From: JBBSUX01 sp038234045
GTDB taxonomy: Bacteria > Pseudomonadota > Gammaproteobacteria > Burkholderiales > Burkholderiaceae_C
DNA: 21,411 nucleotides
Direction: 5' to 3'
Assembly (NCBI GenBank): GCA_038234045.1
Contig: JBBSUX010000020.1
Span: 1-21,411, forward strand
Position 1 is the first letter of the stretch, and each line of letters begins with the position of its first letter. Under the pieces are notes generated by a model that had not been told where the DNA came from, ran no database searches, and saw nothing but the letters and a program-made list of their open reading frames with translations. Positions 7,407 through 15,109 of the stretch are shown in pieces. The position numbers were made by a program, and so were the translations under genes.

Positions 7407-8906
7407 GTGTCTGCCAGCACGACCGACATGCAAAGCGGCGGATTAGCCGAGCCTGCGCCGGATCGGTCCGACGTCGGTGGAGCGCGCACACAACGCCTGC
7501 GCGGATCGTTCCAGCAACTGCTTCTGCTCGCGTTTCTGGTGATTGCGGCCCTGACTGGCGGCATCGCGCTGAGGTCGGTTTTCACGTTCGACAATCTGAT
7601 TGCCCAGAGCCGGGGATTCTCGGAGCGGGCGCTTCAGCTCAACGGCTCGGTGCAGCAACTCGTGGGCAGCAGCGCCGTCATGGAGCGTGCCGGTCGCCAG
7701 TCATTGATTCTCAACGACCAGATGCTGAGAAAGCGTTTCGATGAATCTGCGAGCGATGCAAGCACCTTGCTGGCCAGCCTGGTACCTGACGATGCCGCCT
7801 CCGCGCTGTCTGAACGCTGGCACAGGCAGCTCGATGCCATTACCGCGCTTTTTGCCGGAAGTCCGGATACGGCACTCGATCGGGAACGCACCATGGCCGC
7901 TGCGTTTCGCGATCTGGAGCAGATCAACAGCGAAATTGCGGGCGGCGTGCAGCACGCGATCGAGGAACGCAACAAGGCAATGGCAACCCGACTGGACAAC
8001 AGCCGTGCCCGACTCACGCGTCTGGTGTTCGGCTCGATTGCCTTGTCGGTGGCGCTCGCAGTCGCGTTCGGTCTGTGGCTGGCGCGCCCTTTCAAGAGAA
8101 TTGAGCGTGCCATCGTCGGACTGGGCGAAAACCGCCTGGAGGTGCCGATCATGATTCGCGGGCCAGCCGATGTACGCCGTATCGGCAGACAACTCGACTG
8201 GTTGCGCCTGCGTCTGAGTGAGCTCGACGCCGACAAAGCACGGTTCCTGCGCCACATCTCCCATGAACTCAAGACGCCCCTGGCGGCCATGCGCGAAGGG
8301 GTATCGCTGCTGGAAGACGGCGTAGCCGGCCCGCTCACCGATAGTCAACGTGAGGTCGCGAGGATCCTGCAACACAACACGGTGGTGCTGCAGGGCCAGA
8401 TCGAAGGATTGCTGCGCTTCAACGCGGCAGCATTCGAGGCCCGCCAGCTCAAGCGCGATCAGGTGGACCTTCTGCACCTGATCGAAGAACAGGTCGATGC
8501 TCAGCGGCTGCAATGGCTAGCCCACGAGCTGGTGGTACGCGTCGAGGGAGAGGCAGTGAGCGTCCAGATCGATGCGGCGAAAATCGCCACGGTAATCGGC
8601 AACCTGCTTTCCAACGCGATCCGCTTTTCTCCGCATGGCGGGGTTCTCCGGATCAGGCTTGGTAAGTCGCCCGGCTGGGTCCGGATCGAGATCAGGGATG
8701 AAGGCCCCGGTGTAGCCGAAAACGATCGACAGCGCATCTTCGAGCCCTTCTATCGTGGTGAGCGGCAACCCGACAATGCCGCACGCGGAACCGGAGTGGG
8801 CCTGTCGATCGTGCAGGAATACATCGCGGCGCATGGCGGCCGCATCGCGCTTCTGCCAAGCTCCGGCGGCGCGCACTTCATCATCGAACTACCCCATGCC
8901 ACCTAG
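7407..8906 (+). CDS. glrK: GlrK (QseE)-type sensor histidine kinase
   Basis: This is a membrane histidine kinase of 499 residues from a GTG start one base after the miaB stop; an ATG at 7428 is an alternative. It has transmembrane helices at about 36-58 and 205-226 enclosing a mostly helical periplasmic domain. A HAMP region follows, then HisKA with the phosphoacceptor H286 (HISHELKTP). The ATPase domain has NLLSNAIRFSPHGG (N box), DEGPGVAENDRQRIFEPFYRG (G1 and F boxes) and GTGVGLSIVQEYIAAHGG (G2). Its assignment to GlrK rests on the gene order kinase, lipoprotein, sigma54 activator, as in the E. coli glrK-qseG-glrR operon. In that family it senses an envelope-related signal and phosphorylates GlrR. 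The stop overlaps the start of the lipoprotein gene by 11 bases. Confidence 0.88.
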   Translation: MSASTTDMQSGGLAEPAPDRSDVGGARTQRLRGSFQQLLLLAFLVIAALTGGIALRSVFTFDNLIAQSRGFSERALQLNGSVQQLVGSSAVMERAGRQSLILNDQMLRKRFDESASDASTLLASLVPDDAASALSERWHRQLDAITALFAGSPDTALDRERTMAAAFRDLEQINSEIAGGVQHAIEERNKAMATRLDNSRARLTRLVFGSIALSVALAVAFGLWLARPFKRIERAIVGLGENRLEVPIMIRGPADVRRIGRQLDWLRLRLSELDADKARFLRHISHELKTPLAAMREGVSLLEDGVAGPLTDSQREVARILQHNTVVLQGQIEGLLRFNAAAFEARQLKRDQVDLLHLIEEQVDAQRLQWLAHELVVRVEGEAVSVQIDAAKIATVIGNLLSNAIRFSPHGGVLRIRLGKSPGWVRIEIRDEGPGVAENDRQRIFEPFYRGERQPDNAARGTGVGLSIVQEYIAAHGGRIALLPSSGGAHFIIELPHAT

Positions 8907-9645
8907 CTTTGCTCCCGCGCCTTGGCGCTGCACTACTCATCCCGGGCGAGATCGGGGCTGCGCTGTGCTGTGTACCGGCATTGCTTTGGTGCTCCTTGCG
9001 GGTTGCGCGATGCGCTTGCCATCGGGCGCAGCAGACCAGCGCGCTCCCACATCGCCGAACGCTGCCGTCGCAGCACAGGCGCCGAGCCGGCCCGATCGCG
9101 ATCTGGAAATGTCGAAGGCGGGGGAACGGATACCTGCCGCCAGCGTGCAGGAAGTGAAAGTTCCGGCGGATAAGCCAGCATTCGGTACGGTAGAGCTTCT
9201 GGCCTACGCCGACCGCCTTCGCGCAATGAGCCCCGCCGAAACTGCTGCCGAAATTGCCCGGCTTTCCGATCGTCCGGATGCACGGCACGCGATGTTTTCC
9301 AATCTTCAGCTGGCGGTGGCTCTAACGCAGACACGCAGCTCCCAGGACACCCTGCGGGCTCAGACGCTTCTTCAGCGGGTGCTTGCACATGGCGATGATG
9401 AGGCGCGAGCCCTGCATCCATTGGCGCGGCTGCTTGCTTCGCGCGTGGCGGACCTGCGCCGGCTGGAAGACCAAGTGGACAAGCAGGCCCAGCAGTTGCG
9501 GGACAGTCAGCGACGAATCGACCAGCTCAACGAACGCCTGGAAGCTGTGCGCGCCATCGAGCGCAGCCTGACCCGCAACGGCAACCCTCTGGCTGCGCCG
9601 GCAGTACCCGTTACACCGAATCCTGCAGGAGCAGCACGACCATGA
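8896..9645 (+). CDS. QseG-like outer-membrane lipoprotein between glrK and glrR
   Basis: The frame can be read from 8755, but that would bury it in the kinase gene. The ATG at 8896 (MPPSFAPAPW) gives 249 residues with a lipoprotein signal: LVLLAGC with the lipid-accepting C37. After a proline/alanine-rich linker comes a helical region (ELLAYADRLRAMSPAETAAE and on), and at about 185-225 a likely coiled coil (RLEDQVDKQAQQLRDSQRRI). The C-terminus is proline-rich. In E. coli QseG occupies this position and interacts with the kinase; sequence similarity to QseG cannot be judged here, so the functional link rests on position. The start overlaps the kinase stop by 11 bases and the end shares ATGA with glrR. 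Confidence 0.85.
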   Translation: MPPSFAPAPWRCTTHPGRDRGCAVLCTGIALVLLAGCAMRLPSGAADQRAPTSPNAAVAAQAPSRPDRDLEMSKAGERIPAASVQEVKVPADKPAFGTVELLAYADRLRAMSPAETAAEIARLSDRPDARHAMFSNLQLAVALTQTRSSQDTLRAQTLLQRVLAHGDDEARALHPLARLLASRVADLRRLEDQVDKQAQQLRDSQRRIDQLNERLEAVRAIERSLTRNGNPLAAPAVPVTPNPAGAARP

Positions 9646-11108
9646 ACAACCCCACGGGCTCGGGGCGTTCGCCCGCTGGATCGGGCCCGCCAGGAACCGC
9701 TTCGCCCGCGCGAGCGCCCGGAGCGTCGATTCTGGTGGTGGACGACGACCCGGACATGTTGCGCCTGCTTTCGATGCGGCTGGGTGCGGCTGGCTATCGC
9801 GTGATAGCCGTCAGCTCGGCCGAATCCGCGTTGAACGAGCTGGAAGTGGCGCATCCGCAGTTGGTGCTCTCGGATGTACGGCTGCCGGGCAAGGACGGTC
9901 TCGCACTTTTCGATACGGTTCGCGCCCGGCATCCTTCTCTGCCAGTGATCTTGTTGACTGCGCACGGCACGATCCCGGACGCCGTGGAGGCTACTTCTCG
10001 CGGTGTCTTCAGCTATCTGACGAAGCCTTTCGACGGCCGCGAACTGCTGGAGAAAATTGCACAGGCGTTGGCATTAAGCGGTCCGGTACTTCCCGACAGC
10101 GGTTCGGCAGACGAATCGTGGCGACGCGACATCGTGAGCCGATCCGCCCGCATGGCCGAGGTACTGGCCGAGGCGCGGATGATTGCGCAGTCCGACGCAT
10201 CGGTCTTGTTGCGCGGAGACAGTGGCGCAGGCAAGGAATTGCTCGCACAAGCCATCCACCGCGCGAGCCACCGGTCGAAGCAGCCGTTTATCGCAGTGAA
10301 CTGCGGCGCCATTCCCGAGAACCTTCTCGAATCCGAGCTCTTCGGACACATGAAAGGTGCGTTTACCGATGCGGTCAGCAATCACAAAGGCCTTTTTCAA
10401 GCCGCCGACGGGGGTACCCTGCTGCTCGACGAAATCGGGGACATGCCGCCCGCATTGCAGGTGAAGCTGCTGCGGGTGTTGCAGGAGCGTGCGGTGCGTC
10501 CGCTGGGATCGAGCCAGTCATTGCCGGTGGATGTGCGCATCATTTCCGCGACGCACCGCGATCTCGAAACCGCCATGCAGAGTGGTCAGTTCCGGGAAGA
10601 CCTGTACTACCGGCTGAATGTGGTAACGCTCACGCTGCCGACGCTGGGCGAGCGGCGTGAAGACATCGCACTGCTGGCAAACCACTTTCTGGCGCGGCTC
10701 GCGCAGAAGTACAGCAAGCGCCTGTCCGGGTTTGCGCCGGAAGCGCTGAAGGCGCTCACCACGGCGGCGTGGCCGGGAAACGTGCGCCAGCTTTTCAACG
10801 TGGTGGAACAGGTTTGCGCACTGGCGACGACACCATTGGTGCCACTTGCCTTGGTTCAGAGAGCGCTGCGCTCGTCGACGGTTGAGATCCTGACCTACGC
10901 GGACGCAAAACAGCGGTTCGAGCGGGATTATCTGGTCGGCTTGCTGAAGCTGACAGATGGAAACGTCGCAGATGCGGCGCGATTGGCGGATCGCAATCGC
11001 ACAGAGTTCTACCGCCTGTTGCAAAAGCATGCACTCACATCAGGGCAGTTTCGCATCGACGCTGTCGCTAACGGGAACGAGTCTGTCGCAGATAGCAGAC
11101 AGGGCTAA
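9642..11108 (+). CDS. glrR: GlrR (QseF)-type sigma54-dependent response regulator
   Basis: This 488-residue protein has three domains. The receiver, at about 29-140, has acidic residues D34-D35, phosphoacceptor D78 (VLSDVRLPGKDG), T106 and K128. The AAA+ sigma54-activating domain has Walker A at 192-200 (GDSGAGKEL), Walker B at about 258-264 (TLLLDEIGD) and an arginine-rich region FREDLYYRLNV. The C-terminal helix-turn-helix is of Fis type (NVADAARLADRNRTEFYRLL). The AAA+ and HTH parts closely follow E. coli GlrR as I remember it, including VSN..GLFQAA and GNVRQL. Unusually, loop 1 reads GAFTDA at 239-244 instead of GAFTGA, the segment that contacts sigma54. An AGGAG lies 10 bases before the ATG, which overlaps the lipoprotein stop as ATGA. 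Two candidate GlrR sites are found at its 3' end and just after it. Confidence 0.92.
   Translation: MNNPTGSGRSPAGSGPPGTASPARAPGASILVVDDDPDMLRLLSMRLGAAGYRVIAVSSAESALNELEVAHPQLVLSDVRLPGKDGLALFDTVRARHPSLPVILLTAHGTIPDAVEATSRGVFSYLTKPFDGRELLEKIAQALALSGPVLPDSGSADESWRRDIVSRSARMAEVLAEARMIAQSDASVLLRGDSGAGKELLAQAIHRASHRSKQPFIAVNCGAIPENLLESELFGHMKGAFTDAVSNHKGLFQAADGGTLLLDEIGDMPPALQVKLLRVLQERAVRPLGSSQSLPVDVRIISATHRDLETAMQSGQFREDLYYRLNVVTLTLPTLGERREDIALLANHFLARLAQKYSKRLSGFAPEALKALTTAAWPGNVRQLFNVVEQVCALATTPLVPLALVQRALRSSTVEILTYADAKQRFERDYLVGLLKLTDGNVADAARLADRNRTEFYRLLQKHALTSGQFRIDAVANGNESVADSRQG
11084..11101. promoter_or_regulatory. Candidate GlrR binding site 1 (TGTC-N10-GACA)
   Basis: TGTC at 11084-11087 and GACA at 11098-11101 are separated by exactly 10 bases, inside the last codons of glrR. 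This is the palindrome described for E. coli GlrR at glmY and glmZ. A further TGTCGC half-site lies 21 bases upstream, at 11063-11068. It would be about 190-206 bases upstream of the predicted sigma54 start, a normal distance for an upstream activator site. Confidence 0.6.
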
Positions 11109-11150
11109 GCTGTTGATTTTTAACGCTTGAGCCTGATTCGTCGCCAGGCC

Positions 11151-11168
11151 TGTCGCCGCGTCACGACA
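11151..11168. promoter_or_regulatory. Candidate GlrR binding site 2 (TGTC-N10-GACA)
   Basis: TGTC at 11151-11154 and GACA at 11165-11168 are again exactly 10 bases apart, 67 bases after site 1. Both sites begin TGTCGC. This one lies in the intergenic gap, about 122-139 bases before the predicted sigma54 transcription start. Two exact sites within 85 bases next to glrR are unlikely to be chance. Confidence 0.62.
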
Positions 11169-11174
11169 AAAAGA

Positions 11175-11207
11175 AGGGTTTTCCCGGATATTTTTCAGGA
11201 AAAACCT
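11175..11207 (+). repeat. Imperfect inverted repeat between glrR and mdoH
   Basis: Arms at 11175-11186 and 11196-11207 pair at 10 of 12 positions around a 9-base loop. A T-run is in the loop, not after the stem, so it is not a standard terminator. It could slow transcription leaving glrR or shape the DNA between the GlrR sites and the sigma54 promoter. Confidence 0.35.
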
Positions 11208-11263
11208 AGCCATCACTTTAGATATTTCGCTTATCTACTTGTCATAGCTAGCTTTTAAACATG

Positions 11264-11279
11264 TGGCATAGGGATTGCG
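11264..11279 (+). promoter_or_regulatory. Candidate sigma54 promoter upstream of mdoH
   Basis: TGGCATAGGGATTGCG matches the sigma54 consensus TGGCAC-N5-TTGCW at all but two positions. It keeps the essential GG (11265-11266) and GC (11277-11278) exactly 10 bases apart. The predicted start of transcription is near 11290. It lies downstream of two GlrR-type sites, with AT-rich DNA between. Confidence 0.6.
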
Positions 11280-11290
11280 ATATCCTGCCC

Positions 11291-13330
11291 ATGCGACTTT
11301 CCAACGTTATCTCCCGCCGGCTTGCTTCCGATCAGCTCGCCGCCCCTTCCCGTCCGGCACTGCGTGAGGAACGCCATCCGAATGCGGTTACCGCTCCTCC
11401 TGTCAGTCGTGGCTCCATGCCTCCGTTGGCCTGGCGCGGTTTCTGGAACAGCGTGGGCACGGCCCTTTTGATGCCTTTTGCCAAGAGCGGCGCGAAGAGT
11501 GTTCCCTCGGCACTCGAGTTGGAGCGGTCTGCGCCCGAATCGTGGCAAAAAGCGGCTTCCCGCAGGCGCTCGGTGTTTCTGCTGATCACGGTGTTGACCA
11601 CCGCTCTGGCGACAACCCTGTTTGCGGGTGTGCAGCCGGAATACGACAGTGCGTGGCTCGGCTATGGACAGATCGTGTTGTTCGCTGTGCTGTCCGCTTG
11701 GGTCGTCACCGGGTTCACGACAGCGCTGATGGGCTTCTGGGTCACGCTGCGTGGCGATGCGCATACGGTTTCGGTTCGTGAGGTGAAAGATCATCCGATG
11801 CCAGCTGACGATGTCCGGACCGCCATCATCATGCCGATCTGTAATGAGGATGTGGCCACGGTGTTCGCCGGTCTGCGCGCCACCTGCGAGTCGGTAGCCA
11901 CTGCGGGCACAGCCCAAGCGTTTGACGTGTTCATCCTGTCCGACAGCTACGACCCGACCATCGTGAAGGCAGAGCGTGCCGCATGGGAAGACTTGCGCAG
12001 CGCCCTCTCTTCATTGCCGGACCAGCCGCAGATCGAGGTGTACTACCGCCTGCGCAGCCGCCGCACCCATCGCAAGGCGGGCAACGTGGCCGATTTCTGC
12101 CGCCGCTGGGGCAAGGACTATCGCTACATGGTCGTGCTCGATGCAGATAGCGTCATGAGCGGTGATTGCCTGTCGAACATGGTCAAGTTGATGGAGGCGC
12201 ATCCCAAGGCCGGCATCATCCAGACCGCTACCCAGGCCATCGGCCATGCAACGCTGCATGCCCGTTCACAACAATTCGCTTCCCGCATGACAGGTCGACT
12301 CTTCACGTTGGGCATGCAGTTCTGGCAGCTGGGCGAGTCGCACTACTGGGGCCACAACGCCATCATCCGTGTCGAACCTTTCATGCAGCACTGCGCACTG
12401 GCACCGGTCAAGGGAACCGGCGGTATGTCGGGCGGCATCATGTCGCACGATTTTGTGGAAGCCGCATTGATGCGCCGCGCCGGCTATCAGGTGTGGCTGG
12501 TGTCCGATCTGGTCGGCAGCTACGAACAGCAGCCGCCTGACCTTCTTTCCGAATTGCAGCGTGACCGTCGCTGGTGCCAAGGCAACTTGCAGAACGCTCG
12601 TTTGATGGCGGAGCCCGGCCTGCATCGCGTGCATCGCGCAATGTTCGTGACCGGCGTGCTGTCTTATGTATCGGCGCCGCTCTGGCTGGCTTTTCTGACC
12701 CTTGGTACTGCCTTGTGGTTGTCAGGCAGCAAGATGGTGGCGATCGACGCCAATGTTTTGCCTACCGAACTGATGGGTCTCTGGGCGTTCACCGCGTCTG
12801 TGCTGTTCCTGCCCCGTGTCCTGGGCATTCTGGCGGTGCTAATCAAAGGCGAACAGCGCATGTTCGGAGGCACTTGGGGTTTGTTGAAGAGTTCGTTGCT
12901 GGAAAGCAGCCTGGCCCTTTTGCAATCTCCCGTCCGCATGCTGGCGCATTCACTTTTCGTTCTGGTGGCAATCACCGGCATCAAGCTCGAATGGAAGTCG
13001 CCTCCGCGTGAAGCCGTTGCACTCAGCTGGAAGGCTGCTGCGTCGAGCCTGGCACCGATGACCGCCGTGATTGCTTTGCTTGCTGCCGGCATCGCCGCTA
13101 TGGACGCAAGCGCACTGATCTGGTTGATTCCGGTAGGCCTGCCGCTTTTGCTGGCGATTCCCATGAGCGTTGCAACCAGCCACGCAGAGCTTGGCTCAAG
13201 CATGCGCAGCCGCGGATTCCTGTTGATTCCCGAAGAGCGCTGGTCACCAGCGGTGCTGCGCAGGGCGCGGCTGCATGCGAACCGCATGGCGCGTCCTCGC
13301 GTCACGGCGAATATTGCGATCGCCGCCTGA
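11291..13330 (+). CDS. mdoH: Glucans biosynthesis glucosyltransferase H (MdoH/OpgH)
   Basis: MdoH is the inner-membrane family 2 glycosyltransferase that polymerises UDP-glucose into the backbone of osmoregulated periplasmic glucans. From the ATG at 11291 it has 679 residues, shorter than the 847 of E. coli, mainly at both ends. After a variable N-terminus comes SMPPLAWRGFW, two membrane helices, and the cytoplasmic catalytic domain with MPICNED, VLDADSVMSGDC, FWQLGESHYWGHNA, SHDFVEAALMRR and the DRRWCQGN product-site motif. A C-terminal group of membrane helices follows. The frame is open from an ATG at 11261, but that start would lie upstream of the predicted sigma54 transcript; ATGs at 11291 or 11417 are the alternatives. 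None has a good Shine-Dalgarno. No mdoG is next to it, unlike the usual mdoGH operon. A strong terminator follows 30 bases after the stop. Confidence 0.93.
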   Translation: MRLSNVISRRLASDQLAAPSRPALREERHPNAVTAPPVSRGSMPPLAWRGFWNSVGTALLMPFAKSGAKSVPSALELERSAPESWQKAASRRRSVFLLITVLTTALATTLFAGVQPEYDSAWLGYGQIVLFAVLSAWVVTGFTTALMGFWVTLRGDAHTVSVREVKDHPMPADDVRTAIIMPICNEDVATVFAGLRATCESVATAGTAQAFDVFILSDSYDPTIVKAERAAWEDLRSALSSLPDQPQIEVYYRLRSRRTHRKAGNVADFCRRWGKDYRYMVVLDADSVMSGDCLSNMVKLMEAHPKAGIIQTATQAIGHATLHARSQQFASRMTGRLFTLGMQFWQLGESHYWGHNAIIRVEPFMQHCALAPVKGTGGMSGGIMSHDFVEAALMRRAGYQVWLVSDLVGSYEQQPPDLLSELQRDRRWCQGNLQNARLMAEPGLHRVHRAMFVTGVLSYVSAPLWLAFLTLGTALWLSGSKMVAIDANVLPTELMGLWAFTASVLFLPRVLGILAVLIKGEQRMFGGTWGLLKSSLLESSLALLQSPVRMLAHSLFVLVAITGIKLEWKSPPREAVALSWKAAASSLAPMTAVIALLAAGIAAMDASALIWLIPVGLPLLLAIPMSVATSHAELGSSMRSRGFLLIPEERWSPAVLRRARLHANRMARPRVTANIAIAA

Positions 13331-13359
13331 TTCGCCTCCGGCTTCGGTAGGGCAATGCT

Positions 13360-13394
13360 AAAAAAAGGCCAGCAGAAATGCTGGCCTTTTTTTT
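13360..13394. terminator. Bidirectional intrinsic terminator between mdoH and ffh
   Basis: A perfect 8-bp stem (GGCCAGCA at 13367-13374, TGCTGGCC at 13379-13386) with a GAAA loop is flanked by an A-run on the left and eight Ts on the right. It can therefore end transcripts from mdoH (plus) and from ffh (minus), which converge here. Confidence 0.92.
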
Positions 13395-13486
13395 GTTCGG
13401 CGATGTTTTGAGGTCCTCAGCGGAAATGCTCTTTGCACTCCACGGCTCCTGCCCTCAGAAGTGCGTTCGCCGGGAAAATCGAAATA

Positions 13487-13540
13487 CTATTTAATTGATA
13501 GCTGGTAGCGAATTTACAGCAATCGCTAGAAGCCAATTTT
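13487..13540 (+). repeat. Interspersed intergenic repeat, copy between mdoH and ffh
   Basis: The segment reads CTATTTAATTGATAGCT, GGTAGCG, a 13-base middle, then TCGCTAGAAGCC and AATTTT. It matches the copy at 5984-6035 (opposite strand) in element order and spacing. It is AT-rich in a GC-rich neighbourhood and lies after the 3' end of ffh, away from any start codon. Confidence 0.62.
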
Positions 13541-13608
13541 ATTAATAAAATCAGAAGCTCACTCGTGGCGTATGGCTTGGGCAGTCGATCCCAATTACAA
13601 CCAAGCGC

Positions 13609-14991
13609 TCAGAATGGCAGCTTGGGCATGCCTCCGCCGCCGCCCATGCCTTTCATGCCGCCCATACGCTTCATCATCTTCATGAGGCCGCCGCCCTTCA
13701 TCTTCTTCATCATGGTCTGCATCTGGCCGAACTCGTTCAGGAGCCGGTTGACTTCCTGCACCTGCACACCCGCGCCGGCCGCAATGCGCCGCTTGCGGGT
13801 CGCCTTGATGAGGTCCGGCTTGCGGCGCTCGAGTGGGGTCATGCTCTGAATGATGCCTTCCTTGCGGCGGACATCCCGTTCGGCCCGGTCCATGTCGACC
13901 TGGCCGGCCTTGGCGCTCAGTTCGCTCGGCATCTTGTCCATCAGGCTAGAAAGCCCGCCCATGCTTTTCATCTGCTGAATCTGGCTCAAAAAATCGGACA
14001 GGTCGAAACCCTCCCCGCTCTTGACCTTGGCCGCCAGTTTCTGGGCAGCCTCCATGTCGACTCCGGCCGAGACCTGCTCGACCAGGGCAACGATATCGCC
14101 CATGCCCAGCACGCGGCCCGCATGGCGCTCGGCGTCGAAGACCTCCAGACCATCGATCTTTTCGGACACACCGGCAAATTTGATTGGTGCGCCTGTGATC
14201 TGCCGCACCGACAGCGCAGCGCCACCGCGTGAATCGCCGTCGAGCTTCGTCAGCACAATGCCAGTAAGCGGCAACGCCTCCTTGAAGGCGCGGGCGGTGT
14301 TCACGGCATCCTGGCCCTGCATTGCGTCGACAACGAAGAGGGTTTCGACCGGCTTCAGGATGCTGTGTAATTCCTTGATCTCCTGCATCAGCTTTTCGTC
14401 GATGGCCAAACGGCCGGCGGTATCTACCAGCAGCACATCGAAGAAATGGCGCTTCGCATGGTCAAGCGCAGCGCGGGCGATATCTGCCGGTTTCTGGTCA
14501 GGCGTACTGGGAAACCACTCGGCGCCGGCCTGCTTCGTCACGGTCTTGAGCTGCTCGATCGCGGCCGGCCGGTAGACGTCGCCGGATACGGTGAGCACTT
14601 TTTTCTTGCGTTTCTCGATCAGGTGTTTGGCCAGTTTGGCGGTCGTGGTCGTCTTGCCGGCACCCTGCAGGCCGGCCATCAGGATGACCGCTGGCGGTTG
14701 GGCGGCAAGATTGATGTCTGCGATGCCCTCGCCCATCGTCGCCGTCAGTTCGCGGTTAACGATGCCGACCAGAGCCTGGCCAGGTTTGAGCGAACCCATC
14801 ACGTCCTGACCAAGCGCCTTTTCCTTGACCCGGGCAATGAAATCGCGCACCACCGGCAATGCAACATCGGCCTCAAGCAAGGCCATGCGCACCTCGCGCA
14901 GCATGTCCTGGACATTGGTTTCCGTGATGCGCGCCTGGCCACGCATTTCCTTGACGAGGCGGGAGAGTTTGTCAGTGAGTGCGGAAGCCAT
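13609..14991 (-). CDS. ffh: Signal recognition particle protein Ffh
   Basis: Ffh is the GTPase of the signal recognition particle. With 4.5S RNA it binds signal sequences emerging from the ribosome and docks with FtsY. The frame extends upstream to 15186, but that extension has no Ffh-like sequence; the ATG at 14991 gives MASALTDKLSRLVKEMRGQA and 460 residues, the normal size. It has the N domain at about 1-90, the G domain with GLQGAGKTTTTAKL (107-120), DTAGRLAIDEKLM (190-202) and TKLDGDSRGG (248-257), and a methionine-rich M domain with IQQMKSMGGLSSLMDKMP and the RNA-binding KATRKRRIAAGAG region. The tail is rich in Gly and Met. It is transcribed divergently from the CcsA-like gene. Confidence 0.97.
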   Translation of the reverse strand: MASALTDKLSRLVKEMRGQARITETNVQDMLREVRMALLEADVALPVVRDFIARVKEKALGQDVMGSLKPGQALVGIVNRELTATMGEGIADINLAAQPPAVILMAGLQGAGKTTTTAKLAKHLIEKRKKKVLTVSGDVYRPAAIEQLKTVTKQAGAEWFPSTPDQKPADIARAALDHAKRHFFDVLLVDTAGRLAIDEKLMQEIKELHSILKPVETLFVVDAMQGQDAVNTARAFKEALPLTGIVLTKLDGDSRGGAALSVRQITGAPIKFAGVSEKIDGLEVFDAERHAGRVLGMGDIVALVEQVSAGVDMEAAQKLAAKVKSGEGFDLSDFLSQIQQMKSMGGLSSLMDKMPSELSAKAGQVDMDRAERDVRRKEGIIQSMTPLERRKPDLIKATRKRRIAAGAGVQVQEVNRLLNEFGQMQTMMKKMKGGGLMKMMKRMGGMKGMGGGGGMPKLPF

Positions 14992-15109
14992 GGCGGTCGA
15001 TTGGATGTAGGGAGAAGCCTGGGGGGCGGGAACCGAAACGTCGGCTGAAACAGCAAAAACTGCTTCCAGAGGTGCTCGAACGTGGCGCAAACGAGGGTCG
15101 GCTACAGAC

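Noticed and set aside
11218..11258. Possible fourth copy of the interspersed repeat before mdoH
   Set aside because: CGCTTATC and AGCTAGC elements are present, but order and spacing agree poorly with the two clear copies; the segment may simply be AT-rich promoter DNA.
11109..11290. A GlmY-like small RNA gene in the gap between glrR and mdoH
   Set aside because: The sigma54 promoter candidate points straight into mdoH, leaving no room for a small RNA with its own terminator before the coding region.
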